Positions 17,052 through 26,400 of a stretch of 64,000 nucleotides of DNA are shown one piece after another; position 1 is the first letter of the stretch; each line of letters opens with the position of its first letter. The position numbers and the translations under genes are program-made. The DNA is from Verrucomicrobiales bacterium (GTDB lineage: Bacteria; Verrucomicrobiota; Verrucomicrobiia; Verrucomicrobiales; DEV007). The notes under the pieces were generated by a model. The model ran no database searches. It saw nothing but the letters and a program-made list of their open reading frames with translations, and was not told the origin of the DNA. The stretch spans positions 124,001 through 188,000 of the forward strand of contig PAAG01000014.1 in assembly GCA_002698785.1 (NCBI GenBank), given 5' to 3'.

Positions 17052-17966
17052 ATGAAAATCGCCATCCTCTCCCGTAACAAAAAACTTTATTCAACAAATT
17101 CCCTATACGAGGCAGGCATAAGGCGTGGTCACGACGTTCGTGTGATCGACTACCTACGTTGCCATATGGAGATCACGTCTCTCCGCCCTAGCATTTACCT
17201 TGGTGATGAAAAACTCTCAGGCTTCGACGCCGTCATTCCAAGAATCGGCGCCACCTACACCTTTTTCGGCTGCGCCGTCGTAAGGCAGTTTGAAATGATG
17301 GGCGTCTACAGCGTCAATGAGTCCGTCGCCATCTCAAGATCTCGCGACAAGCTACGAAGCCTCCAATTGCTCGCCCGACGTGGAATCGGCCTACCGGTAA
17401 CCACATTCGCACATGATCCTCGCGCTACTGAGCAAATCATCAAACACGTGGGCGGAGCTCCTGTGGTGATTAAGCTGCTCGAGGGAACTCAGGGAGTCGG
17501 CGTTGTCCTTGCCGAGACAAAAAAGGCAGCAGAATCTGTCATCGAAGCATTCCGAGGTCTCAACGCAAACATCCTAGCACAGGAGTTCATCAAAGAAGCG
17601 GGCGGAGCCGATATCCGTTGTTTTGTCGTGGGCGGCAAGGTTGTTGCAGCGATCAAGCGACAAGGAAAGGATGGCGAATTCCGCTCGAATCTCCACCGTG
17701 GCGGAAGCGCCTCGATCGTCCGAATCACACCAGAGGAGCGATCCACAGCCACTCGTGCCGCAAAGATCATGGGTCTGAACGTGGCCGGTGTTGACCTTCT
17801 CCGTTCAAACCATGGCCCAGTGGTTATGGAAGTAAATTCTTCTCCGGGTCTGGAGGGCATTGAAACCGCCACCGGAAAAGATGTTGCAGGAATGATCATC
17901 GAACTGATCGAGAAACATTCTGATAAATCGACAGAGTCGAAGACCCGGACCCGCGGTAAAGGGTAG
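17052..17966 (+). CDS. rimK: RimK-type ATP-grasp alpha-L-glutamate ligase
   Basis: The 304-residue ATP-grasp ligase starts [15 protein letters not shown], as in RimK. Visible motifs are the ATP-grasp segment [18 protein letters not shown], the metal/substrate segment [22 protein letters not shown] and the metal-binding end [15 protein letters not shown]. RimK adds glutamate residues to the C-terminus of ribosomal protein S6. It lies between the RimB-like gene and an aspartoacylase-like gene with gaps of 21 and 13 bp, consistent with one functional unit. Confidence 0.94.
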   Translation: MKIAILSRNKKLYSTNSLYEAGIRRGHDVRVIDYLRCHMEITSLRPSIYLGDEKLSGFDAVIPRIGATYTFFGCAVVRQFEMMGVYSVNESVAISRSRDKLRSLQLLARRGIGLPVTTFAHDPRATEQIIKHVGGAPVVIKLLEGTQGVGVVLAETKKAAESVIEAFRGLNANILAQEFIKEAGGADIRCFVVGGKVVAAIKRQGKDGEFRSNLHRGGSASIVRITPEERSTATRAAKIMGLNVAGVDLLRSNHGPVVMEVNSSPGLEGIETATGKDVAGMIIELIEKHSDKSTESKTRTRGKG

Positions 17967-17979
17967 TGTTCCAAAAGCG

Positions 17980-19014
17980 TTGAGTGGTCAGAACATCATT
18001 TCCATCGGCGGTCAATCCTTTCGTCCGGGAGAGAAAGGAGGGGTCGAATTGCCCATCGGTTCCCTGATCGATTATCAGGCGGTCACAATGAGCGTCCATG
18101 TGCGGCGAAGCAGGAAGGAGGGCCCCACCCTTCTCCTCACTGCTGGTATTCACGGCGACGAACTGATAGGTGTAGAAATCCTCCGCCGTCTTGTGAAATC
18201 CAGGCGCTTGCAGAGCCTGCGCGGCACATTGATCGTCGTTCCCGTGGTTAACATGCCGGCTTTCTTGAGCCGCAGCCGTTACCTGCCGGACCGTCGTGAT
18301 TTAAACCGGCTTTTTCCGGGATCGCCCGATGGCTCGCTAGGCGGAAGACTTGCGGCGACTTTCGTGGACGAGATCGTTTCGGCATCTGACTACGCAATTG
18401 ATTTCCATGCAGGTGCAGTGGCACGCCCAAATCTTCCGCAGATTCGAATATCGCCGGGTGACGAAAAGGGATTGGAAATGGCGAAAGCGTTCAAGCCTCC
18501 AGTGATCATGGAAACAGGATTGCGAGATGGATCGCTACGTAGCACTTTCGTGAAAAACGGGATTCCTTCCCTTCTCTATGAAGCGAGCGAAGCCTATCGT
18601 CTCGACCCTGCTTCGGTCCGATACGGTTTGCGAGGTGTCTTTTCAGTGATGCAACATCTCGAAATGCTCCCTCCCTCCCGAGTTCAGAAAGAACCAAAGA
18701 GCAGAACCATGGTTGCCTCTGGAACTACATGGGTCAGAGCACCCCAGGGAGGTTTACTTACCTCTTTGGTAGACTTGGGGAAAGGAGTCAATCCCGGTAC
18801 CAAGCTTGGCCATGTTGGGGACCCGTTCGGGCGTCATGAGACCCCGGTTGTCAGCGACGTCGAAGGCGTGGTTATTGGCATCAATCGAGAAGCTACGGCA
18901 GACGAAGGTGATGCCCTGTTCCACATAGCTACCTTTCGCAATCCCGAACGCGCGGAGGCTCATATCCTTCGTAGCGAGGAGATACTCGAAGAACACACGG
19001 ATCCCCTTACCTAA
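17980..19014 (+). CDS. Succinylglutamate desuccinylase/aspartoacylase-family zinc hydrolase
   Basis: The 344-residue protein starts at TTG (17980), which keeps the complete N-terminal domain (IISIGGQSFRPGEKGGVELP). Zinc-site motifs of the M14-like family are present: AGIHGDELIG (His, Glu), DLNRLFPG and DFHAGA (His). The C-terminal domain is the beta-rich domain of AstE/AspA proteins. The family cleaves N-acyl amino acids or amino-acid amides. Its position right after rimK suggests a substrate tied to glutamyl peptides, which is inference. Confidence 0.9.
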   Translation: MSGQNIISIGGQSFRPGEKGGVELPIGSLIDYQAVTMSVHVRRSRKEGPTLLLTAGIHGDELIGVEILRRLVKSRRLQSLRGTLIVVPVVNMPAFLSRSRYLPDRRDLNRLFPGSPDGSLGGRLAATFVDEIVSASDYAIDFHAGAVARPNLPQIRISPGDEKGLEMAKAFKPPVIMETGLRDGSLRSTFVKNGIPSLLYEASEAYRLDPASVRYGLRGVFSVMQHLEMLPPSRVQKEPKSRTMVASGTTWVRAPQGGLLTSLVDLGKGVNPGTKLGHVGDPFGRHETPVVSDVEGVVIGINREATADEGDALFHIATFRNPERAEAHILRSEEILEEHTDPLT

Positions 19015-19086
19015 ATCGCTAGGTCTTTGGCTGGCTTCCGCAACCGCGTGATTGCATTCGCAGACAGCAACTGCTCTGATCGCGGC

Positions 19087-20529
19087 ATGAAGAACCGCTT
19101 CCTGCTTGCGACCCTGACATTGGTGCTAATTTCTCATTCCGGCATCGCCCAGAAGAAGTCGGATAAGCCTGACCCTAATCTTCTGGAAGGGAAAAAGACG
19201 CTCGAGAGACTGGAAGCGATCGAAAACTGGACCAGCCTTTTCAACGGCAAAGACCTGACTGGGTGGCAGGGAGATACCGAAGGCTATGTGGTAGAAGATG
19301 GTAGACTCGTCTGCAAAGCGGGTGGAAAAGGTCTGGAAACGGTAAAGGAGTATTCGGATTTTGTGTTCCGCTTTGAATTCAAGCTTGTCGAAAGTGGAAA
19401 CAATGGCCTTGGCATTCGTGTCCCCTCAGGTGGTCACGCGGCTTACCAGGGGATGGAACTACAGATTCTCGATCACCGTGGTCCAAAGTACAATGCCGAA
19501 ACAAAAGGCGGCAAGAAAGTGATGACCATCAAGCCTTGGCAAGTTCATGGCTCGATCTACGGAGTTTTTCCTGCAAAAACGGGTTATTTGAAGCCACTGG
19601 ACGAGTGGAACGAGCAGATCGTCATTTGTATTGAAGACCATGTGAAGGTGATCTTGAACGGTGCCGTCATCCTCGATGCGTATCTCGACGATCTCACGCC
19701 CGTCGACGGAAAAGATCATCCTGGCCTGAAACGCAGAACCGGTCACATCATGTTCGCCGGCCACAACGACCATATCGAGTTTCGGAATATCGACGTAGCT
19801 GATTTTGCTCCGAGTAGCCCTACCCCTCCGAAGACTCCCGACAACACAGCTCCCGATGGCTTTGTCTCCCTGTTCAATGGCAAAAACCTGAGCGGGTGGA
19901 AAGGACTGGCAGACAAGGATGCTAACAAACGCCGTGCCCTGAAAGGTTCTGACCTCAAAGAGGCCCAGAAAGCTTCCGACGCAGTTATGCAAGAGCACTG
20001 GAGCGTCGTCGATGGAATCCTCACCTACGACGGCGAGGGTCAAAGTCTCTGCACGAGCAAGGACTACGGAGATTTCGAAATGTACGTGGACTGGAAGATT
20101 CCACCAGGTGCTGATAGCGGCATCTACCTCCGGGGCACTCCACAGATACAAATCTGGGACCCATGGGATCCAAGAACAAAGGAAGGAGAAACCCTGGAAA
20201 CACCCGAAGAGTGGGTTCTCTCTTACAAGAACGGGAGAAACTTGGGATCAGGAGGCTTATGGAATAATCGTCGCGCCAGTAATCGCCCCCTTGTTCTCGC
20301 CGACAACAAACCAGGTGAATGGAACACGTTCCTGATTCGGATGGTCGGAGACAAGGTATCCATCTGGCTGAATGAAAAGCTTGTCGTCGACAGAACGGAA
20401 CTCGAAAATTACTGGGACAGAGAAGGCAACCGGACCGCCCCCCTTCCCCGCGAAGATCAAATCGAACTACAGCACCACGGGAGCGAGCTGTTCTTTAAAA
20501 ACATCTTTATTCGAGAGTTGCCTTACTAA
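19087..20529 (+). CDS. Secreted protein with two DUF1080 (3-keto-disaccharide hydrolase) domains
   Basis: The start is the ATG at 19087 (MKNRFLLATLTLVLISHSGIAQ, a signal peptide), giving 480 residues. Two homologous jelly-roll domains follow: the first at about 45-240 with SLFNGKDLTGWQG, the second at about 265-480 with SLFNGKNLSGWKG and RGTPQIQIWDPW. DUF1080 proteins include hydrolases of 3-keto-glycosides and resemble concanavalin-type folds. Tandem copies may serve carbohydrate binding plus hydrolysis. Related single-domain proteins occur at 29.0 and 53.1 kb. Confidence 0.9.
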   Translation: MKNRFLLATLTLVLISHSGIAQKKSDKPDPNLLEGKKTLERLEAIENWTSLFNGKDLTGWQGDTEGYVVEDGRLVCKAGGKGLETVKEYSDFVFRFEFKLVESGNNGLGIRVPSGGHAAYQGMELQILDHRGPKYNAETKGGKKVMTIKPWQVHGSIYGVFPAKTGYLKPLDEWNEQIVICIEDHVKVILNGAVILDAYLDDLTPVDGKDHPGLKRRTGHIMFAGHNDHIEFRNIDVADFAPSSPTPPKTPDNTAPDGFVSLFNGKNLSGWKGLADKDANKRRALKGSDLKEAQKASDAVMQEHWSVVDGILTYDGEGQSLCTSKDYGDFEMYVDWKIPPGADSGIYLRGTPQIQIWDPWDPRTKEGETLETPEEWVLSYKNGRNLGSGGLWNNRRASNRPLVLADNKPGEWNTFLIRMVGDKVSIWLNEKLVVDRTELENYWDREGNRTAPLPREDQIELQHHGSELFFKNIFIRELPY

Positions 20530-20608
20530 GGGCGGACCCTAAGGGTGGACCCGAGCAATTCTCAGATAATCTCGCAACCTTTGGGAGAAAATGCTGTCTC
20601 TTCCCTGC

Positions 20609-21196
20609 TCAGGACTTTGCCCTATTGGTTCTCTTTTTCCCGTAGATAAACCAGAGATTACGAATGTAGATCAGCCATCCTGTGCTCTGGCCAAGAAAAC
20701 CGACAATCTCTTTACGCCAGATGAAATATACCATCAGCATGGTCGAGCCTAGCAGGCTGAGCCACCAGAATACTGGCGGCACTACTGACGAGCTTGCTTT
20801 CTCACTCGCATACCACTGCACCAGCATGCGCCCCATGAATACGGCTTGCCCGGCAAAGCCAAAAACAACCCACAGGACACCAACGATGGAGGTGACATCG
20901 AGCAGTTTGTAGAATGCCGGCAGGTCACGTTTCCGGCGGTAGATCTCTTCAAAAAATTCGTCACCAGTCAATTCGCGATCCCCTTCTCGCCATCCGTCGA
21001 ACCGGCCTTTGTACATTTCCCCTTCACCTTCGACCACCTCGATCGTGGCAATTCGGTCGGAAAGGTTGAAAGGTGGCACAACAGGGTCTCCTGGACGACC
21101 AATGATCCCCGAGGATACGAGAACCCACCATCCGATAACTGGAAAGAGGATCAGAATCGTCGCAACGATCGCGACTTGCTTGCGAGATAGTTTCAT
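20609..21196 (-). CDS. LAB_N (lipid-A-disaccharide synthase N-terminal domain) membrane protein
   Basis: The 195-residue protein has an N-terminal membrane segment, a hydrophilic region (about 35-95), then the LAB_N domain: FMGRMLVQWYASEKASSSVVPPVFWWLSLLG followed by IYIRNLWFIY. The domain also occurs as a stand-alone inner-membrane protein related to small multidrug-resistance-like folds. It lacks the LpxB glycosyltransferase. Its ATG overlaps the stop of the upstream DUF4199 gene by 4 bp (ATGA), so the two are coupled. A role in envelope lipid or polyprenyl-sugar handling is inferred. Confidence 0.85.
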   Translation of the reverse strand: MKLSRKQVAIVATILILFPVIGWWVLVSSGIIGRPGDPVVPPFNLSDRIATIEVVEGEGEMYKGRFDGWREGDRELTGDEFFEEIYRRKRDLPAFYKLLDVTSIVGVLWVVFGFAGQAVFMGRMLVQWYASEKASSSVVPPVFWWLSLLGSTMLMVYFIWRKEIVGFLGQSTGWLIYIRNLWFIYGKKRTNRAKS

Positions 21197-21696
21197 CGGC
21201 GTGCCATTCTACGGATAAATGCCATTATAATGGCGCTGAAGATACAGCCAGTGAAGAATGCGCCTGCACCTGATTGAATCATATACGATCTCAGACCGAA
21301 GCTATTTCTAGCGCCTTCGATGAGCACTTCCAGCGTCTCTGCCGGGACATTCTGTGACTCGTAGAATTTCCGTGTTTCACCCACCATGTATTCAGTGAAC
21401 CCGGGAAAGACCAATTTATGATAAATGAGCTGGGTGAACACCGCGAAAGCTGCCGCAACGCCTGCAATTACGACTCCTTTTTTCAAGCCCTCAATGTAGG
21501 TGGTATCCGGTTGCTTCAAGACAAGCTCTCGCAATGCCATGACATAGCCAAACAGCGTGATGACCATACTCACGAACATCAGAATCTGGATCATTCCGAT
21601 TCCGTTCGTGTGCATACCAAGATAGTAGCTCCCGAAGAGCCAAACCATGTTGGCAGCCCCAATAATCAGGCCCCACTTGAGTTCTAAAGACTTCAT
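21193..21696 (-). CDS. DUF4199 family membrane protein
   Basis: The 167-residue protein has four predicted membrane segments and the DUF4199 pattern (KWGLIIGAANMVWLF..., ELVLKQPDTTYIEGLKKGVVIAG, SGAGAFFTGCIFSAIIMAF). The function of the family is unknown. It is translationally coupled to the downstream LAB_N gene and divergent from a ferritin-like gene across a 114-bp promoter region. Confidence 0.8.
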   Translation of the reverse strand: MKSLELKWGLIIGAANMVWLFGSYYLGMHTNGIGMIQILMFVSMVITLFGYVMALRELVLKQPDTTYIEGLKKGVVIAGVAAAFAVFTQLIYHKLVFPGFTEYMVGETRKFYESQNVPAETLEVLIEGARNSFGLRSYMIQSGAGAFFTGCIFSAIIMAFIRRMARR

Positions 21697-21810
21697 CTTT
21701 TTGCGGAGCGACCAGTAAGGCGGGCCAAAAAGAAGATCAACCTTTCAATTTTCGTCACCAATCGGAACATGTGATCGTAATTTTTCTGTGAGAACTGTAG
21801 AATTAAAACC

Positions 21811-22272
21811 ATGAGCGAATCCCCGAATCAGGAAATCATCGAAAACTTGAAGATCGCATACGCGATGGAACTCGAAACTGTGCAGAACTACATCGCTGCT
21901 TCCATAAATCTGGACGGTGTTCGATCTGAAGTTATCAAGAAGTCACTCGAAGCGGACGTAGCCGAAGAACTTACCCATGCGCAGACGCTGGCGAATCGAA
22001 TCAAGACTATCGGAGGCACTGTTCCAGGAAGTTTTGATCTGGCAAAATCACAAGAATCTCTTCAACCACTCGCCGACACGACAGACGTCGTGGGTGTAAT
22101 AAAAGGAGTCATCGAAGCCGAGAACGGTGCCATTGCCCAATACAACAAAATCATCAAGATTTGCGACGGCGTTGATTATGTAACGCAGGACATGGCTATC
22201 GGGCTTCTTTCTGGCGAGGAAGACCACCGGAGAGAATTCATCGGATTTCTGAAGGAATACGAAAAAGGTTAA
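21811..22272 (+). CDS. Ferritin-like diiron protein
   Basis: The 153-residue four-helix protein has diiron-type ligands in the expected order: Glu in helix 1 (AMELETVQNY), Glu and His in helix 2 (AEELTHAQTLANRI), Glu in helix 3 (EAENGAIAQYNKI) and Glu/His in helix 4 (GEEDHRREFIGF). It resembles small ferritin/bacterioferritin or rubrerythrin-like proteins but has no rubredoxin domain. Iron storage or oxidative-stress defence in the cytosol is likely. No Shine-Dalgarno sequence precedes the ATG. Confidence 0.85.
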   Translation: MSESPNQEIIENLKIAYAMELETVQNYIAASINLDGVRSEVIKKSLEADVAEELTHAQTLANRIKTIGGTVPGSFDLAKSQESLQPLADTTDVVGVIKGVIEAENGAIAQYNKIIKICDGVDYVTQDMAIGLLSGEEDHRREFIGFLKEYEKG

Positions 22273-22426
22273 TCGAGCGAGAGCCCTCTCGGCTTACTCC
22301 TTTTACCGTTGCGAGCAGGATTTTACCAATTCGCTCGCTCTCTGGTCCGTGATTCGATACAACGATCACGTGTATTGGCATGCCCTCAAACTTGGGGCAA
22401 GCTCAATACGCGCTACATTTTTTCGT

Positions 22427-23443
22427 ATGAAATCCCCCTTTCTACTGGCCCTCTCGGGTCTGCTGGCTCTTGTCACTTCGCCGCTTCTAGCTGAAACGGA
22501 GCCTCTCCTCAAATCCGGAGACAAGGTAGTCATCGTCGGCAATACGATTATTGAACGTGCCCGTCTCAGCGGCCATTTGGAAACGGCACTGCAATTGGCG
22601 GCTGGTCCCGAGGTGGAGGATCTGTCCTTTCGCAACCTGGGTTGGAGTGGCGACAGCGTTTTCGGAGACTCACGTTCTTACTTTGGCACTCCCGAAGAGG
22701 GAAGAACCCGTCTCAGTCAGAACCTCACCGATTTGAAGCCGACTGTAGCGCTTCTCTGCTATGGCACAGGGGCAGCAATGTCTGTCGAGAGCGGATGGAC
22801 AAATGAGAAAAGTGCAGCAAAGACTTCGGGCGCAGGAATGGAAGAGAGCCTGAAGTTGTTCACGGAAGCTTATCAGGAGCTTATTGAGCGTGTTCGCACG
22901 GCATCCGGCCCTCAGCTTCGTGAAATTGTCCTCATCTCTCCGCCGCCTTTGGAAAACCTTCCAGCTCCCCTGCCTGACCAGACCGAGAACAACAAACGGT
23001 TGGCCCAGTTTCGCGATGCGATCAGGGACATCGCAGTGAAGGACAATCTGCGATTTGTTGACCTTTTCAACGCCCTCGGCGGTGATGATTTCTCTGGCGA
23101 AATTGCATCTCCTGCTCTCACGACAAATGGAGTTCACTACAGCGAGACCGGATATCAGATCCTGGCCAAAGCCTTGGTGGAAGAGCTGGGGTATCCGGAG
23201 TCTGCCTCGCCAAGCTCAGACAGCCCTTCCGTCGCCAAGCTCCGATCAGAAATCATTGAGAAAAACAGACTCTTTTTCCATCGCTGGCGACCCGCAAACG
23301 AAACTTACCTCTTTCTTTTCCGAAAGCATGAGCAGGGACAAAACGCCAAGGAAATTCCCATGTTCGATCCCCTGATCGAGGAACAGGAAAAGAGTATCGA
23401 AAAGGCCAAAGAACTCGTTTTCTCTGAGAGTGCCAAGCAGTAG
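22427..23443 (+). CDS. Secreted SGNH-hydrolase-fold protein, nucleophile not evident
   Basis: The start is the ATG at 22427 (MKSPFLLALSGLLALVTSPLLA, a signal peptide), giving 338 residues. The fold-marking blocks are block I DKVVIVGNTIIE, the Gly block (RNLGWSGDSVFGD) and the C-terminal GVHYSETGYQ block. In block I the usual GDS becomes GNT, so the canonical catalytic Ser is not in place. A tail about 60 residues long (KNRLFFHRWRPANETY...) also occurs in the SGNH part of the fusion protein at 55.5-58.7 kb. The gene is followed after 42 bp by the propeller-cytochrome gene. Confidence 0.87.
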   Translation: MKSPFLLALSGLLALVTSPLLAETEPLLKSGDKVVIVGNTIIERARLSGHLETALQLAAGPEVEDLSFRNLGWSGDSVFGDSRSYFGTPEEGRTRLSQNLTDLKPTVALLCYGTGAAMSVESGWTNEKSAAKTSGAGMEESLKLFTEAYQELIERVRTASGPQLREIVLISPPPLENLPAPLPDQTENNKRLAQFRDAIRDIAVKDNLRFVDLFNALGGDDFSGEIASPALTTNGVHYSETGYQILAKALVEELGYPESASPSSDSPSVAKLRSEIIEKNRLFFHRWRPANETYLFLFRKHEQGQNAKEIPMFDPLIEEQEKSIEKAKELVFSESAKQ

Positions 23444-23485
23444 AAGCCACCCTTTTTCTCCAAATTTCCCTACCCCCTGTATTTT

Positions 23486-26400
23486 ATGTGTTCTATTCAT
23501 CGTCTCTGCTTGCTGGGCGTCAGCCTTCTTGCTGTTCCGTTCTCTTCGGCACTTGCCCAAAACGGGCTGCAAGATATTCCGGATACCGCATTCGATGCGC
23601 AGCAGAAAGCTTTCAAGGTAATCGAAGGTGCTTCGATCAATCTCTTTGCTCACGAGCCCTTGGTGCGGAATCCCGTTCACATGAACTGGGATCAGCGAGG
23701 ACGTCTCTGGGTAGTGAGCAGTCCCCTCTACCCCCACATCAAACCAGGACAGGAAGAGCAGGATCGTATCGTAATCCTCGAAGATACGGACGGCGACGGT
23801 GTCGCCGACAAGAACACAGTCTTCGCGGACAATTTGCACATTCCCACTGCGGTCCTCCCCGGAGATGGTGGTGTATTTGTGGCAAACTCCATCGAAGTTC
23901 TCTTCCTGAAGGATACCGACGGCGACGATGTGGCTGACGAACGAAAAGTCGTTCTCTCCGGGTTTGGAACGGAAGACACACACCACCTCGTTCACACCTT
24001 TCATTGGGGGCCGGAAGGAATGGTCTGGTTGAACCAGTCCATATACATCCATACTCACCTTGAGACTCCTTATGGAATTCGACGCCTGCTTGGTGGCGGA
24101 ATGTGGCATTATCGTCCAGAGACTGAACGAGCAGATGTGTTCATGAAAGGGCTCGTCAATCCATGGGGCCATGCCTTTGATACCTGGGGACAGAGCTTTC
24201 TCACCGACGGAGCCGGGAGTGAGGGAATCAACTACGTCTTTCCACGGTCTGTTTTCAAAACCTCACCAGGAGCGTCTCGTGTGTTGAGCGGCCTCAACCC
24301 CGGGCAGCCCAAGCATTGTGGTCTTGAGTTCCTGACCGGCGCAAACGTCCCGGACGAATTGGAAGATGTTCTCGCTGCTCCCGATTTTCGAGGGAACCGA
24401 ATCAACCTCTTTCGCCTCACCGACAATGGCAGCTCCTACACATCGACACAGATCGAAGATCTCGTGACGTCGACACACAAGTCGTTCCGACCCATCGATG
24501 TCAAAATGGGCCCTGACGGCGCCATATACATTGCTGACTGGTACAACCCTATTATCCAGCACGGAGAAGTCGATTTCCGTGATCCACGTCGTGACCACGA
24601 GCACGGCAGAATCTGGCGTATTTCATTCGACGATCAGGAACTGGTGGAAAAACCAGACCTGGTAGGCGCTTCTAACTCCGAGCTTATCGGTCATTTAAAT
24701 TCGGACGAAGGCTGGACTCGCCACCTTGCGATGGTGGAAATGCGAACTCGTGAAAAAGGCGAGATGATGAAAGCATTGCAGGAAACAGCTGCACCAGAGG
24801 ATGTCGATCCAGAGCTCGCGAAGATGCGGTATATCTGGGGTACTCAGGCGTTAAATCAGTTTGATAAAGAAGCTGCCGCCGATCTGCTTGAGGCGAAAAA
24901 TCATAAAGCCCGTGCTGGTGCTCTTCGTGCCCTCTACTACTCGGCAGGCTCCAACCCCGACGCGCTTGCAATCGCCAGGAAAGCCGCTGCGGATCCCCAT
25001 CCACAAGTGAGACTTTGGGCAGTGAGCGTTCTCGCCCAGTTAGATTCTCCAGACACGGTCCGAATTGCACTTGGGGCCCTAGAGGGAATCGAAGTAGATG
25101 AGTTTCTTGATTTTGCAATCTGGTCAATATGCCGTGAGCACTCCGACCGCTGGGTCGAGAAAGCAAAATCGGGGAACCCGTTCGAGTCGATGTCTCAGTT
25201 GCTGTTTGCGGTGAGAGCATTGAATCAGCCTGTAGCAATACCGCAGATTCTGTCAGCACTGGAATCTGGCGACCTTACCGGGGAGTCGGCAACGGCTGAC
25301 GTTGCGGATCTCGTGTCGAAGGTCGGCAATGCGGAACAGCTGAACCGCCTTTTCGAGCTAGCACTGATGGAAAACACCAGCGATGTCGACAAACAGATCC
25401 TGCTGGAGTCACTGGTATCTGCTGGCAAACTCCGGAAGCTTCAACCCTCCGGCGATAAGACTCGTCTCTCCCAATTTCTCCAATCCAACAATGTTGGCCT
25501 TTTCTCAAGTGCGGCTAGCCTCGCAGGTCTTTGGAAGTTGGAGTCAGCCCGCCCCGGATTGAAAGAAGCCTTTCAGAAATCTCCTGAGAATCCAGCGCGT
25601 GGAAAAGCGGCAATGGATGGCCTGATCTCGCTGGGTGGTCCCGCAACGGCAAAACTCTTCGATGAACTCGCTACCAACAAGACCGCTCCCTATCTTTTGC
25701 GCTCCTTGGCAGTCATCGGTCGAACCAGGATGAACCCTCAAGCAGGTGCCCAGATCGCCATCGCAGTCCTGAAAGACGCCCCCGAAGGCAAAGACCCTCA
25801 CGGAATATTTGATGCCTTTCTTTCCAACAAAAAAGGACCACCTGCACTGGCCGCTGTCTTAAACAAGGGATCACTGCCCCAGGCAATCGCGCTAACAGGT
25901 GTACAGAAAGCCAGTAGTGCAGCGACAAAGCCCGAGGGGCTCGTGGCAGCTCTTCAAAATGCAGCCGATCTGAAGCCGATGAAAATGTCGCTGACCGATA
26001 CCGAGATGGAAGCGATGATGAATGAGGTTGCCACCCAGGGTGATCCTCACCGAGGAGAGGCCATCTACAGACGGGCGGCCCTGCAATGCATCGTCTGCCA
26101 TGCGATCGGTGGCGCAGGTGGCATTATCGGACCTGATCTCGTAAGCATCGGGTCGAGTGCTCCCGTCGACTACCTTATCAATTCACTTCTCCAGCCGAGT
26201 GAAAAAATTAAGGAGGGCTATCACACCACCCTCGTGACGCTGAAAAATGGCGATTCATTTGCTGGAGCCATTGCCCGCGAAGATGCCAATGAAATCGTGA
26301 TTCGCGATGCAGCCGGCGTCGAACATCGCGTGCCTAAGAAGGAGATCGCGAGTAACAACATTAGCCCGGTTTCCCTGATGCCGCCCGGCCTGACCGCTAC

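Noticed and set aside
20530-20560. Near-repeat GGGCGGACCC TAA GGGTGGACCC after the tandem DUF1080 gene
   Set aside because: Only two imperfect 10-bp copies, with no stable hairpin plus T-run; no support for a terminator or site.
22273-22310. GAGAGCCCTCTC hairpin after the ferritin-like gene
   Set aside because: The 5-bp core stem and broken T-run are too weak to call a terminator.
23246-24172. 308-residue minus-strand frame
   Set aside because: It is antisense to the SGNH and propeller-cytochrome genes, which have clear signal peptides and domains.
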